This document shows, piece by piece, positions 46,571 through 56,359 of a DNA stretch of 64,000 nucleotides. Below the pieces are notes generated by a model. The model was not told the origin of the DNA and did no database searches. It saw only the letters and a program-made list of their open reading frames with translations. Position 1 is the stretch's first letter. Each line of letters begins with the position of its first letter. The translations under genes and the position numbers were made by a program. Source of the stretch: Kordiimonas pumila (lineage in GTDB: Bacteria > Pseudomonadota > Alphaproteobacteria > Sphingomonadales > Kordiimonadaceae); contig NZ_CP061205.1 of assembly GCF_015240255.1 (NCBI RefSeq), positions 3,024,501 through 3,088,500 of the forward strand, in the 5' to 3' direction.

Positions 46571-48229
46571 TTACATATTCGGATAGTTTGGTCCACCCCC
46601 ACCTTCAGGCACAACCCAGTTAATATTCTGCATGTAATCTTTAATGTCGCAGGTTTTACAGTGCACACAGTTTTGCGCATTGATCTGCAGGCGTTTCTCG
46701 TCTGGATTATCCCCAACAAACTCGTAAACACCGGCCGGGCAAAAACGCTGCTCAGGCCCGGCATAGTCTTTAAGGTTTACTGTCACAGGAATCATTTCAT
46801 CGGCAAGTTTCAGGTGAACCGGCTGGTCTTCCTCGTGGTTGGTGTTAGACAGAAAAACAGATGACAGTTTGTCGAATGTAAGTTTTCCGTCCGGTTTTGG
46901 GTAATCAATCGGTTTCGCTGTTTTAGCTTTTGCCAGCGCTTTATGATCCTTGTGAACATGCTTGAATGTCCACGGGAACAAAAAGCCAAGGCCAATATTA
47001 TTAAGCCACATATCGAGGCCCGAATACACAGTACCCAGCGTAATACCAAACTTTGACAAAGATGGCCGTGCATTCCGAACACGGTGCAGGTCTTTGTATA
47101 TCCAGCTATTTTTAAATGCTGTTTCGTAGCCCGTGAGCTCCACTTCACCCACAGAGCCTGCGGCAACTGCATCAAAAGCAGCTTCCGCCGCCAACATGCC
47201 AGATTTCATGGCATTATGGCTGCCTTTAATACGCGGCACATTTACAAACCCTGCCGCGCACCCAATAAGAGCACCGCCGGGGAACGAAAGCTTAGGTACA
47301 GATTGCAAGCCGCCTTCATTAATGGCGCGCGCACCGTATGATACGCGCCTGCCACCTTCGAGAATCTCTTTAACCGCAGGGTGCATTTTAAAGCGCTGCA
47401 TTTCATCAAACGGTGAAAGGTATGGATTTTCATAATCAAGGCCGACAACAAAACCGATCGCAACCTGATTATTTTCCTGATGGTAGATAAAGCCGCCGCC
47501 CACAGTGTCTGTCAGGGGCCAGCCCTGTGTATGGATAACCCGGCCCGGCACATGTTTTGCCGGATCAATATCCCACAGTTCCTTGATACCAATACCATAT
47601 GTCTGGTGGTCTGTGTCTGCGCGCAGGTTAAATTCTTTTTCAAGCTGCTTGGAGAGAGAGCCACGGCAGCCTTCCGCAAACAACGTATATTTAGCATGCA
47701 GTTCCATGCCAGGCATATGGCTTGCCTTAGGTTCGCCGTCACGGCCAATACCCATGTCACCTGTTGCAACACCTTTTACGCGGCCATCCTCATGGAACAA
47801 AACCTCAGCGCCTGCAAAACCCGGGTAAACTTCTACACCAAGCGCTTCTGCCTGTTCCCCAAGCCAACGACACAGGTTCCCAAGCGAAAGTGTATACATG
47901 CCTTTGTTCGACATAAGCGGCGGCAGTAAAAAATGCGGAAAATCAATTTTGCCTTTTTCAGACAGTATCCAGTGATGGTTATCTGTAACAGGCGTATTGA
48001 GAGGTGCACCTTTTTCTTTCCAGTCAGGTAGCAGTTCGTTCAGGGCGATCGGGTCAACAACGGCACCAGAGAGAATATGCGCCCCAACTTCAGAGCCTTT
48101 CTCAATAACGCAAACTGTTAATTCCTGATCTTTTTCCTGAGCCAGTTGCATTAAGCGAATTGCTGCTGATAACCCCGCCGGGCCACCACCAACAATCACT
48201 ACATCAAATTCCATGGATTCACGTTCCAT
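46571..48229 (-). CDS. Electron transfer flavoprotein-ubiquinone oxidoreductase
   Basis: A 552-residue membrane-bound flavoprotein. The FAD motif [16 protein letters not shown] is at residues about 10-25, with [15 protein letters not shown] and the C-terminal 4Fe-4S region (CPAGVYEF then [33 protein letters not shown]). It passes electrons from ETF (fatty-acid and amino-acid oxidation) to quinone. Start at ATG 48227-48229, AAGGAG upstream. The partner ETF genes are not in the window. Confidence 0.96.
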   Translation of the reverse strand: MERESMEFDVVIVGGGPAGLSAAIRLMQLAQEKDQELTVCVIEKGSEVGAHILSGAVVDPIALNELLPDWKEKGAPLNTPVTDNHHWILSEKGKIDFPHFLLPPLMSNKGMYTLSLGNLCRWLGEQAEALGVEVYPGFAGAEVLFHEDGRVKGVATGDMGIGRDGEPKASHMPGMELHAKYTLFAEGCRGSLSKQLEKEFNLRADTDHQTYGIGIKELWDIDPAKHVPGRVIHTQGWPLTDTVGGGFIYHQENNQVAIGFVVGLDYENPYLSPFDEMQRFKMHPAVKEILEGGRRVSYGARAINEGGLQSVPKLSFPGGALIGCAAGFVNVPRIKGSHNAMKSGMLAAEAAFDAVAAGSVGEVELTGYETAFKNSWIYKDLHRVRNARPSLSKFGITLGTVYSGLDMWLNNIGLGFLFPWTFKHVHKDHKALAKAKTAKPIDYPKPDGKLTFDKLSSVFLSNTNHEEDQPVHLKLADEMIPVTVNLKDYAGPEQRFCPAGVYEFVGDNPDEKRLQINAQNCVHCKTCDIKDYMQNINWVVPEGGGGPNYPNM

Positions 48230-48513
48230 CTGCCACTCCTTCACTCGTCCTGAAGCCCATATCGCCATGGGGCTTATGCACCAAATTCGTCCTTAGGCCT
48301 AAACGTAACTTTGGTCGACTATCATTTTTTTCAAGTCTTATGCCTGCCCTTAAAGAAAAGGTCAAATAGTTGAAAAAAACAAAGGCTTTTATGGTTACCT
48401 AAAGTAGGAGTTACTATAAATTATCAAAACAGTCTCTGATACTCTTAAAATTTTCACTGCAAAATAATATCTTCCCGCCTATATTGGGGCGAAACTGAAA
48501 GCAGGTAATTTTC

Positions 48514-49371
48514 ATGAACCAAGGCATGGCAGAAAATCACGACCCCAAAGCTCTTCTTGAATGGTATATTGCCATGGGGGTTGATGAAGTTATTGCCGAT
48601 ACTCCAGTGGACAGGTTCACGGAACCTAAGAATCAAAACACACCTTCTGCCATAACACAGCCTGCCTCAGCCTCACATGCTGCAAGGCCGGTTACCCGCA
48701 CGCCCTTGCCTGATGCCGCCCAAATACCAACACCTATTGCAGCAAGGCCAACACAGCCTACAAGCGGGGCCGGGGCAGAAGCTGCCTTGAAAGTTGCTAC
48801 AGCATGCACGTCTATCGCTGAGCTTAAAGAAGCACTTGAAGCTTTTGATGGTGGGCTTTTGAAACGCTCGGCCAAAAACACTGTCTTTGCAGACGGCGCG
48901 CCAGACAGCCCCTTAATGGTGATAGGTGACACGCCCGGCAGTGAAGAAGATATATCCGGCACCCCTTTTGTGGGGCCTGCGGGTATCCTCCTTGATAAAA
49001 TGCTGGCTGCTATTGATATGGGGCGCGGGCGCGGTGCCTATCTCACAAACCTTTGCCCGTGGCGACCGCTTGGGAATGCTGTGCCTGACGCAAAAACCAT
49101 TGAGATGCTATTACCCTTTACGAAGCGCCACATTGAACTGGCTGCCCCAAAGGTAATTATGCTGCTTGGTGGGTTGCCGATGAAAGCCCTGTTCGATACA
49201 TCTGACGGTATTTCAAGGCAGCGCGGCAAATGGAAAGAACTGACAATTGCTGACCATAATTTTGCTGCAATAGCTACATATCATCCTGACTTCCTGCTAA
49301 GCCAGCCTTTGCAAAAGGCTGCTGCATGGCACGACCTGCTATTAATTAAGGAAAAATTGACCCAGTTATGA
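48514..49371 (+). CDS. Uracil-DNA glycosylase family 4/5-like protein without cluster cysteines
   Basis: A 285-residue protein. The C-terminal 160 residues fit the UDG superfamily: VIGDTPGSEEDISGTPFVGPAG (motif 1, usually GEAPG), TNLCPWRPLGN, LLGGLP and ATYHPDFLLSQPLQK (motif 3). The N-terminal 100 residues are Pro/Ala/Thr-rich linker after a short conserved start. The protein has only two cysteines, so the usual 4Fe-4S cluster cannot be bound by four of them; the positions expected for CxxC and CxPF cysteines hold Gly and Leu. Its stop overlaps the SLT gene start by 4 bp. Uracil excision is inferred. Confidence 0.82.
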   Translation: MNQGMAENHDPKALLEWYIAMGVDEVIADTPVDRFTEPKNQNTPSAITQPASASHAARPVTRTPLPDAAQIPTPIAARPTQPTSGAGAEAALKVATACTSIAELKEALEAFDGGLLKRSAKNTVFADGAPDSPLMVIGDTPGSEEDISGTPFVGPAGILLDKMLAAIDMGRGRGAYLTNLCPWRPLGNAVPDAKTIEMLLPFTKRHIELAAPKVIMLLGGLPMKALFDTSDGISRQRGKWKELTIADHNFAAIATYHPDFLLSQPLQKAAAWHDLLLIKEKLTQL

Positions 49372-51152
49372 GTATGATAAGCATCTCCGCGATCTTTAGA
49401 AATAACTGGTTCAGTGCTTTTGCGCTTTGCACATGCCTTTTTGCTGTCTCTGAACAGGCTTATAGCGCCCCCCAGACTAGTTCTGTTATTCCAGAGATAC
49501 TGACGGCCGCCGATATTGAACGCTATCAGGAAATATTCGCTCTTCAGGAACAGGCCCAGTGGCAAACAGCCGACAAGCTGATTAAAAAACTGAAAAACCC
49601 GATTCTACTAGGGCATGTGGAATTTCAGCGCTACATGCACCCAACAGGCTACCGCAGTAAATTTAATGAACTATCTAAATGGCTCAGCCAGTATGCAGAC
49701 CACCCAGACGCATGGCGGCTGTACCGGCTGGCGCGCAAAAGGCAAGGCAAAGCAGCAACGCCCCAGCGCCCCATTGACACACGCTACCCCGGCGTAACCG
49801 GGCAAGCAGGCACACCCAAACCGCCGCTGCCGCCACGCAATATTCATGAACGCCGTTCTATCACCACTTTTGCAGCCAACGTACGTAAATATGTCCGTAA
49901 AGGCGAACCCGAATGGGCAGAAAAACGCTACTGGGCCATGGAGCGCCGGGATCTGTTGGTGCCACACGAAAAAGCCAACGCGCTGGAGCGTATCGCCGCT
50001 AGCTATTACTATAAAGGTAATGACGAGAAAGCGATTATTCTAGCAAGCCTTGCGGCTGACCTTGCTCGCGAAAGTGAGCCCGAAAGCGACTGGATTGCAG
50101 GCCTTGCACTGTGGCGAACTGGTGACATTGAAGGGGCCTATAAACATTTCAAACTCTTGAGCGATGCCGAACAAGCAAGTGACTGGCTCTTGGCTGCTGG
50201 TAATTTCTGGGCCAGTCGGTCTGCCCTCAGGTTTGGCGACTATGACGATTCTATAAGCTACCTAAAACGTGCCAGCACCTACCATGAAACCTTTTACGGG
50301 CTGCTGGCTGGCCGCCAACTTGGTATTATTCCCGATATTGACTGGTCAGTACCTGAGCTAACAAAAGCCTATATGCAAACGCTGCTGGCTTACCCTGCCA
50401 CCAAACGGGCGCTAGCCCTTGCTGAAATAGGCCGAAATGACATGGCCGATGAAGAACTACGGCTGTTATGGGGCCGTGAAGGCACGGATGTGCAATCAGA
50501 GCTTCTGGCTCTGTCTGCCGCCCTTAATCTTCCAGCACTGCAAACCCGGCTTGGCCGCGCTGGTGGCACGGGTGAAACCCCCACTACAGCGACCCGCTAC
50601 CCCTTGCCTGACTGGGAACCTGCTGGCGGCTTTAATCTTGATAAAGCCCTGATATTTGCCATGGTTAAAAAAGAAAGTGATTTCCGCATACAAGCCAAAA
50701 GCCGGGTTGGGGCTGGTGGCCTTATGCAGGTAATGCCCTCAACAGCCCATTTTATAACCAAAAAAGGCTCGCTGTTGCGGCGTAACAGTAAACGCCTGTA
50801 CGAGCCTGAATTCAACATGGCACTAGGGCAGCGCTATATTGAATACCTTATGGAAATGGACTATGTAGAAGGCAACCTGTTTATGACCCTTGCGGCCTAT
50901 AATGGTGGCCCCGGTAGCCTGATGTCCTGGCGCAGAGAAGTAGATTACGGTGCAGACCCCTTACTCTTCATTGAATCGATCGGTTTCTATGAAACCCGTA
51001 ATTATATTGAACGTGTTATGGCAAACCTCTGGCTCTACCGCATGCGAATGGGGCAAGACACACCAAGCCTTGATGCCATAGCAGCAGGTGCATGGCCTAT
51101 TTTAGAGCGCCTTGACACAGAAGTGCCAGAAAGCCCCGACGAAGCACGCTAA
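49368..51152 (+). CDS. Lytic murein transglycosylase (SLT family)
   Basis: A 594-residue periplasmic enzyme. A signal peptide (NWFSAFALCTCLFAVSEQAYSA) precedes a superhelical domain of about 370 residues, as in Slt70, then an SLT domain with FAMVKKESDF (catalytic Glu), GAGGLMQVMPST and LAAYNGGPG near residues 420-540. It cleaves peptidoglycan without hydrolysis. It overlaps the upstream UDG-like gene by 4 bp. An insert rich in Pro at about residues 135-160 separates repeats. Confidence 0.92.
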   Translation: MSMISISAIFRNNWFSAFALCTCLFAVSEQAYSAPQTSSVIPEILTAADIERYQEIFALQEQAQWQTADKLIKKLKNPILLGHVEFQRYMHPTGYRSKFNELSKWLSQYADHPDAWRLYRLARKRQGKAATPQRPIDTRYPGVTGQAGTPKPPLPPRNIHERRSITTFAANVRKYVRKGEPEWAEKRYWAMERRDLLVPHEKANALERIAASYYYKGNDEKAIILASLAADLARESEPESDWIAGLALWRTGDIEGAYKHFKLLSDAEQASDWLLAAGNFWASRSALRFGDYDDSISYLKRASTYHETFYGLLAGRQLGIIPDIDWSVPELTKAYMQTLLAYPATKRALALAEIGRNDMADEELRLLWGREGTDVQSELLALSAALNLPALQTRLGRAGGTGETPTTATRYPLPDWEPAGGFNLDKALIFAMVKKESDFRIQAKSRVGAGGLMQVMPSTAHFITKKGSLLRRNSKRLYEPEFNMALGQRYIEYLMEMDYVEGNLFMTLAAYNGGPGSLMSWRREVDYGADPLLFIESIGFYETRNYIERVMANLWLYRMRMGQDTPSLDAIAAGAWPILERLDTEVPESPDEAR

Positions 51153-51182
51153 AGCTATTTAGTAAATTAAAGGACTGATACC

Positions 51183-51713
51183 GTGGCTAAAATTGATGAA
51201 ACCCGCACCTTTATTGCCGTAAACATTGCTATTATGACGGTGTCTGACACCAGGACAGAGGCTGACGACACATCAGGCGACACCTTAGCAGACCGCGTTC
51301 ATAAAGCAGGTCATACTATAGCTGCCAGAGCGATTGTAAAAGATGACAAGCCCTCTATCACCGCACAGCTACAAGCATGGATGGCCGATAAAAACATTGA
51401 TGTTGTCATTTCAACAGGTGGCACCGGCATCACCGGCCGCGATGTAACACCAGAATGCTTTGAAGCACTTTATACAAAAGCCATACCGGGTTTTGGCGAA
51501 CTCTTCAGAATGCTTTCGTATGATACGATCGGCACCAGTACAATTCAGAGCCGTGCAACAGGCGGCATTGCCGGTACTACACTGTTGTTTGCCCTGCCCG
51601 GCTCCACCGGTGCCGTAAAAGACGGCTGGGACAAAATCCTTTCCACCCAACTCGACAACCGCTACCGCCCTTGTAATTTTGTTGAACTAATGTCCCGCTT
51701 CGGTGAAGTGTAA
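51183..51713 (+). CDS. moaB: Molybdenum cofactor biosynthesis protein MoaB
   Basis: A 176-residue MoCF-binding protein, starting at GTG 51183. The signature DVVISTGGTGITGRDVTPE and the trailing ALPGSTGAVKDGWDKIL match MoaB/MogA; the length and N-terminal AVNIAIMTVSDTRTEADDTSG favour MoaB. It binds molybdopterin; adenylylation is established for MogA-type relatives. No other molybdopterin gene is nearby. Follows the SLT gene by 30 bp. Confidence 0.94.
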   Translation: MAKIDETRTFIAVNIAIMTVSDTRTEADDTSGDTLADRVHKAGHTIAARAIVKDDKPSITAQLQAWMADKNIDVVISTGGTGITGRDVTPECFEALYTKAIPGFGELFRMLSYDTIGTSTIQSRATGGIAGTTLLFALPGSTGAVKDGWDKILSTQLDNRYRPCNFVELMSRFGEV

Positions 51714-51879
51714 ATCTGAAATATTTTTTTGATACTTGTAGAAATAAAACCTCTGTAAGCGCCAAATATAGTAGCAATCAGGCCAAAAAACGAAATAATC
51801 AGACTTTATGCTTTTAATTGGAATGCCTGCTGATTAGTCTCCCGTACAACAAAAAACAAAGAACCACAGGGAGTTTGGT

Positions 51880-53385
51880 GTGTCTTCATTTAAACGATTA
51901 GTAGCAAGCTTGGGAATTTGGGCACTATTTGCTATGCCTGCTCTGGCCGATGAAGGGCTGGAAAGCCGGGGTGGATTTGTTGATTTTATCGTTGCTGTGA
52001 TTAATGGATTTGGCAACTTTGTATTTAGCAAGATCAACCTGTTCGGCGTCCATATAGAATGGATTGTTGCCTTCCTTGCCCTCCCTATGATCCTGCTGAC
52101 CGTCTATTTCAAGTTCATTAACCTCACTAGCTTCAAGCGCGCTTTAAACATTGTTAGAGGCCGCTATAATGATGATACAGCCCCCGGTGAAGTAACGCAG
52201 TTTCAAGCCCTTTCCACAGCTCTGTCTGGCACCGTTGGCCTTGGTAACATTGCAGGTGTTGCCGTTGCCATTAGCATTGGCGGGCCGGGTGCCACTTTCT
52301 GGATGATCCTGATTGGCTTTTGCGCCATGTCGCTTAAATTTGCCGAGTGTACACTCGGTGTAAAATACCGGATTATTCATCCAGATGGCACTGTATCTGG
52401 TGGCCCTATGTACTATCTGGAGCAGGGCCTGAAAAATAAAGGCATGGGGAAACTCGGCAAAATACTTGCCTGGTCCTATGCTATTATTGCCATCCCAACC
52501 ATGGCGCAGATAGCGCAGGTAAACCAGTCCTATGAAGCCGTTGCTGCCGTTACAGGTTTTGATAGCGACTTTTCAAAATGGTCCTTCGGCCTTGTTGTTA
52601 CCTTCCTGACTGTCATTGTTATTTTTGGTGGCCTTAAGTCTATTGCAAAAGTAACCGCCCGCCTTGTTCCTGCGATGGCAGCCATCTATATCGGTGCGGC
52701 TCTGGTTATCATTCTTGGCCACTTTAGCCATATTCCAGATGCTTTCATCACTATTTTCTCAAATGCCTTTACCTCAGACGCAGGCATGGGCGGTGTCGTT
52801 GGCTCGCTCGTGATCGCCATGCAGCGCGCGGTATATTCTACAGAAGCGGGGATTGGCTCTGCCACTATCGCGCACTCAGCCGCCAAAACACATGAGCCCG
52901 TTTCAGAAGGTATGGTTGCCCTTATGGAACCTTTCATCGATACAGTGATTGTCTGTACCATGACCGCACTGGTTATTGTTATTACTGGCACCTATACGGC
53001 AAGTGAAGGCGCGACCGGCATATCAATGACCGCCGCTGCTTTTGGTTCTGTTATTAGCTGGTTCCCATGGGTTCTTGCCCTTGCTGCGTTCCTGTTTGCC
53101 TATTCAACCATTATTAGCTGGTCCTATTATTCCAGCCGGTCATGGGAATTTCTTTTTGGCGGTTCAAAACGGTCTATGACAATCTTTAAGGTTGTGTTCT
53201 GCTTGTTCCTTATACCCGGCCCCCTCCTCACTGTAGGGGAAGTGTATCTGGTAATGGATAGCCTGTTCTTCATGCTTGCAGTTCCCAACATCATCGGAAT
53301 TTATATTATGGCTCCAGAGATTAAACGCGATTTGAAAAGCTATCTTTCCCGTTTGAAATCTGGTGAAATAAAAATGGTGAAATAA
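51880..53385 (+). CDS. Alanine/glycine:cation symporter (AGCS family)
   Basis: A 501-residue inner-membrane transporter starting at GTG 51880 (GGGAG upstream). It begins with a periplasmic-entry segment and has about ten hydrophobic segments. Family signature ALSGTVGLGNIAGVAVAISIGGPGATFWM is at residues about 108-136, and a second conserved run is GGPMYYLEQGL. It imports alanine or glycine with sodium or protons. It is followed by the SnoaL-like gene by 18 bp, possibly in one transcript. Confidence 0.93.
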   Translation: MSSFKRLVASLGIWALFAMPALADEGLESRGGFVDFIVAVINGFGNFVFSKINLFGVHIEWIVAFLALPMILLTVYFKFINLTSFKRALNIVRGRYNDDTAPGEVTQFQALSTALSGTVGLGNIAGVAVAISIGGPGATFWMILIGFCAMSLKFAECTLGVKYRIIHPDGTVSGGPMYYLEQGLKNKGMGKLGKILAWSYAIIAIPTMAQIAQVNQSYEAVAAVTGFDSDFSKWSFGLVVTFLTVIVIFGGLKSIAKVTARLVPAMAAIYIGAALVIILGHFSHIPDAFITIFSNAFTSDAGMGGVVGSLVIAMQRAVYSTEAGIGSATIAHSAAKTHEPVSEGMVALMEPFIDTVIVCTMTALVIVITGTYTASEGATGISMTAAAFGSVISWFPWVLALAAFLFAYSTIISWSYYSSRSWEFLFGGSKRSMTIFKVVFCLFLIPGPLLTVGEVYLVMDSLFFMLAVPNIIGIYIMAPEIKRDLKSYLSRLKSGEIKMVK

Positions 53386-53403
53386 ACTTTTGGAGGGGCA
53401 CAG

Positions 53404-53886
53404 ATGCTACGACAACTATTTTGGGGGTTCTTTATAATCTGTGCCCTGTTTACAAAGCCTGCACTTGCAACCGGCAAAGAAAGCATTGACCAAACCCTTG
53501 ATGCTTTCCACCACGCTGCTGCTGAGGCAGACTGGGATGCATATTTCGCCCTAACTTCCGATGACCTTATATTCCTTGGAACAGATGCTTCTGAACGGTG
53601 GGATAAAGCCGTATTTCGTGCCTACGCTGAAAAATCAACCGGATGGGTTTATTACCCAAAAGAGAGACATATTAACCTAACCCCAGACGGTAACAGCGCG
53701 TGGTTCGATGAAATTCTGGAAAGTGTTAATTATGGCACCAGTCGGGGTACAGGCATACTGATTCGCACAAATAACGGCTGGAAAATTTCTCAGTATCATC
53801 TCACGTTTCCCATACCAAACGAGCTGGCGGCAGGAATCACACAGCAGATTCAAACATTTGAAGCCCGGCAAAAAACAGGCCAATAA
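53404..53886 (+). CDS. Exported SnoaL/NTF2-like domain protein
   Basis: A 160-residue protein with a signal peptide (ending KPALATG) and a SnoaL/DUF4440-type alpha-beta fold: LDAFHHAAAEADWDAYFALTSDDLIFLGTDASERWDKAVFRAYAEK, then RHINLTPDGNSAWFDEIL and TGILIRTNNGWKISQYHLTF. This family makes a cone-shaped pocket with diverse small-molecule ligands; none is identified. Ribosome binding site GGAGGGG is strong. It follows the symporter by 18 bp. Confidence 0.82.
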   Translation: MLRQLFWGFFIICALFTKPALATGKESIDQTLDAFHHAAAEADWDAYFALTSDDLIFLGTDASERWDKAVFRAYAEKSTGWVYYPKERHINLTPDGNSAWFDEILESVNYGTSRGTGILIRTNNGWKISQYHLTFPIPNELAAGITQQIQTFEARQKTGQ

Positions 53887-53972
53887 TAGGTCAAGCCTCT
53901 TGTCTTGTATGATCAAAAAAAGTAGCTCATGCTACCGTCTCAATTCATACTTGGTAATGACAGGGGACGGCC

Positions 53973-54614
53973 ATGTCTGTTACGGGTGTTTTTAAACAAT
54001 TACTGGAATATTGGGAACAACTGCCGCGTGAAAACGGTCAGTATCTGCCTACTTTACATGCGGTCAACCCCGGTATCATGCACGATATCCTGCCAAAGCT
54101 GGCTCTCCTGAAAAGGCTGGACAAATATAATGTCCTTATTTCCATGATGGGGTCGCAGGCCGATACCCAGTGGCAGGGTTCCATGATCGGCGTTAATGCC
54201 TTTGATCTCACCTCTCCCGGCTTAAAGGAAAATGCCGCCAGCTTTTATAGCGCCGTACTAGATCAGCCCAGTGCCGCAGTTGTTAGAAAAGCTAATATTC
54301 TGAAAAAAAATATCCAAACATCAATCGCCTCGCTTTATTTACCTCTCGCTGACAAAGAAGGCAGCCCCAGCTATATTGTTGGCTGTAGTGTCTATGAAAA
54401 CACCCAGCTTCAAAACCGCGATAATGACCGGCTTATACTTGATCGCCACAACATTAGCGGCGTGCAGTTTATTGATCTTGGCCACGGCCTGCCTAACTGG
54501 CGCTTCACGCCGCCGCCACAGCCCAAATCACCCATGTCTGTTACATCCCATAAATGGTGGGACAGGCTGCTCCCGGTCAGGCGGCCAATAAAAGACACAC
54601 GGCTTGATGCCTAA
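53973..54614 (+). CDS. PAS_5-like domain protein of unknown function
   Basis: A 213-residue soluble protein. The layout (W-E-Q-L-P-R at residues 14-20, PTLHAVNPGIMHDILPKLALLKRL, an aromatic/hydrophobic beta core with GSQADTQWQGSMIGVNAFDLTSPGLKENAASFYSAVLDQPSAAVVRKANI) resembles the PAS_5 group of alphaproteobacterial sensory domains, often found alone. No kinase or cyclase domain follows. A proline-rich tail ends the protein. GGGGA precedes the ATG. Convergent with the SDR gene. Confidence 0.68.
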   Translation: MSVTGVFKQLLEYWEQLPRENGQYLPTLHAVNPGIMHDILPKLALLKRLDKYNVLISMMGSQADTQWQGSMIGVNAFDLTSPGLKENAASFYSAVLDQPSAAVVRKANILKKNIQTSIASLYLPLADKEGSPSYIVGCSVYENTQLQNRDNDRLILDRHNISGVQFIDLGHGLPNWRFTPPPQPKSPMSVTSHKWWDRLLPVRRPIKDTRLDA

Positions 54615-54622
54615 CCAGTTTA

Positions 54623-55438
54623 TTAGCTCTCCGTTACGGTGGGTGCTAAGTTACCCGTAATTTTAAAAAGCAGGTTTGGGAAAAAGCGTTTAACCCACAA
54701 ACCTTGCATTTCCTTGCCAGTACCAACGGCAATTTCTTTTTTACCGCGCTTAAAGCCTTTCATAATTGCTTCAGCACAGGCTGTAACATCCATACCGCCA
54801 CTGATATTTTTATCCATTTTGCCAAATTTTTCACCGTCCCCTTTCAGCGCATTTTCAGAAATGGCTGTTCGAATAAAGCCGGGGGTTATGGTTGTTACAT
54901 GAATGCCTTGTCTATTTACCTCGGACCGTAAAGCATCGAAGAACCCCATCACAGCATGCTTTGCGGCACAGTAGCCCGTACGCTCTGCAACGCCTATTTT
55001 ACCCGCAACCGATGCTGTCACGGCTATATGCCCTGCCCCTTGCTCAAGCATATGGGGTAAAACCTGTTTTGTAAGGGCTATCTGCCCAAACACATCCACC
55101 TCAAACAAACGGCGATACGTTGCCATATCTGTATCAACACACAGTGAGCGCTGTGATATGCCCGCATTATTAAAAAGCATGTCGATACGGCCTTTAAAAC
55201 TGTGTGCTGCGGTGGTAATATCAGCAAACACTGCCTCGTCAGTTATATCGAAGGGCAATAGTTTAATATTGCTTTCAGAAACGCCGAATCTGGCACACTG
55301 TGCCGACACATGTGCCAGTACGTCCTCGCGGCGGGCAGACAAAATAAGAACCGCACCTGCTTTAGCCATTTCATAAGCAACAGCTTCACCAATCCCTGAT
55401 GAAGCCCCGGTTATCCAAACAACCTTATTTTCAAACAT
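54623..55438 (-). CDS. SDR family oxidoreductase
   Basis: A 271-residue short-chain dehydrogenase. Nucleotide motif TGASSGIGEAV at residues 10-20, NNAGISQ, the catalytic Ser in VTASVAG and YxxxK (YCAAKHA) are present. The C-terminus (KGFKRGKKEIAVGTGKEMQGLWVKRFFPNLLFKITG) is typical of the DltE/YdfG-like or CPBP dehydrogenases with membrane association. Substrate unknown. Convergent with the PAS-like gene, 8 bp apart. Confidence 0.9.
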   Translation of the reverse strand: MFENKVVWITGASSGIGEAVAYEMAKAGAVLILSARREDVLAHVSAQCARFGVSESNIKLLPFDITDEAVFADITTAAHSFKGRIDMLFNNAGISQRSLCVDTDMATYRRLFEVDVFGQIALTKQVLPHMLEQGAGHIAVTASVAGKIGVAERTGYCAAKHAVMGFFDALRSEVNRQGIHVTTITPGFIRTAISENALKGDGEKFGKMDKNISGGMDVTACAEAIMKGFKRGKKEIAVGTGKEMQGLWVKRFFPNLLFKITGNLAPTVTES

Positions 55439-55545
55439 GCTTAATTCCTTAATAATATCACCTCAATAGAGGATCAGACGAAAAGGCGCTTGATCTTCCA
55501 GCAGTATCAGGCCATTTTGCCGCAACATCAACAGACAGGTTTATA

Positions 55546-56352
55546 ATGCCCACAATTACTAGCATGCTGCGATACTCACTGCATATTGCCAACATCCGGC
55601 TGGAACTGTTGCTCATGCTATCTATCTTATCCGGTATTATCGCCAGTGTTGTCTATAAACCGGCCACCCGCATTCTGGAAACGGCTCTCGCCACATTAGG
55701 AGCATCCACAAATGAGGAAAACGGCGTTCACTCTTTTACAACTGCCCTTATAGAAAACAGCGGCCAATTAGTTATTGGTTATATTGGTTTACTTGTTGCC
55801 ACATCTTGCCTACTGCCCTTTTGGGCCCGCGTTTGTGCATCACCAGACCTAACACCTGCGAGTGGTTCATTCAGTGAAAATATTACCCGATCTGCTAAAG
55901 CCTGCCTCTATATGCTGCAGGCAACAATATTAACCGCTGTTGCGGCATCTATTGGTGGTACCTTTATCGTAACAGGTGTTTCTTTTCTTGGGGCTGCAGG
56001 CAGTATTATTATTTTATTTGGTGCACTTGCCATTCTTTGGCTAAGCCTGCTTTTAACCAGCATTGCCCATATTGTCATATGTGCAGTATCAATCGACAAG
56101 CCCCTATCCTTTGCGGCAGGCTGGTATCAGATAAAGCTTTTTATTCGGCAGGGCATTGGCTCTCTTGCAATTATCTGGCTTTCCATTTCGGTTGTGAATT
56201 TACTGCTCAGCAATCTCGTCGCAATATATCTGCCTGAAGAAACTAGGCTAACCGTTTCCCTTATTCTGAACGGTGCCGGTATGTTTCTGGTTTCTGCTTT
56301 GCACATTGGCGGGCTTTACAGCCTGCCCGGTGTTTCTGAAACAAACACATAA
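55546..56352 (+). CDS. Uncharacterised multi-span membrane protein
   Basis: A 268-residue protein of about six hydrophobic segments (residues roughly 18-37, 68-92, 120-146, 148-178, 198-224, 235-258). It has no signal peptide cleavage site and no family motif that I recognise. It lies alone between divergent SDR and convergent crotonase genes (stop 7 bp from that of the crotonase). Possibly a small transporter or membrane-stress protein; no function is assigned. Confidence 0.7.
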   Translation: MPTITSMLRYSLHIANIRLELLLMLSILSGIIASVVYKPATRILETALATLGASTNEENGVHSFTTALIENSGQLVIGYIGLLVATSCLLPFWARVCASPDLTPASGSFSENITRSAKACLYMLQATILTAVAASIGGTFIVTGVSFLGAAGSIIILFGALAILWLSLLLTSIAHIVICAVSIDKPLSFAAGWYQIKLFIRQGIGSLAIIWLSISVVNLLLSNLVAIYLPEETRLTVSLILNGAGMFLVSALHIGGLYSLPGVSETNT

Positions 56353-56359
56353 TTCCGGT

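Noticed and set aside
51714-51879. Looked for a glycine or other riboswitch ahead of the AGCS symporter
   Set aside because: No recognisable aptamer core in the 166 bp; only AT-rich sequence with a short repeat of TAATCAG/CTGATTA.
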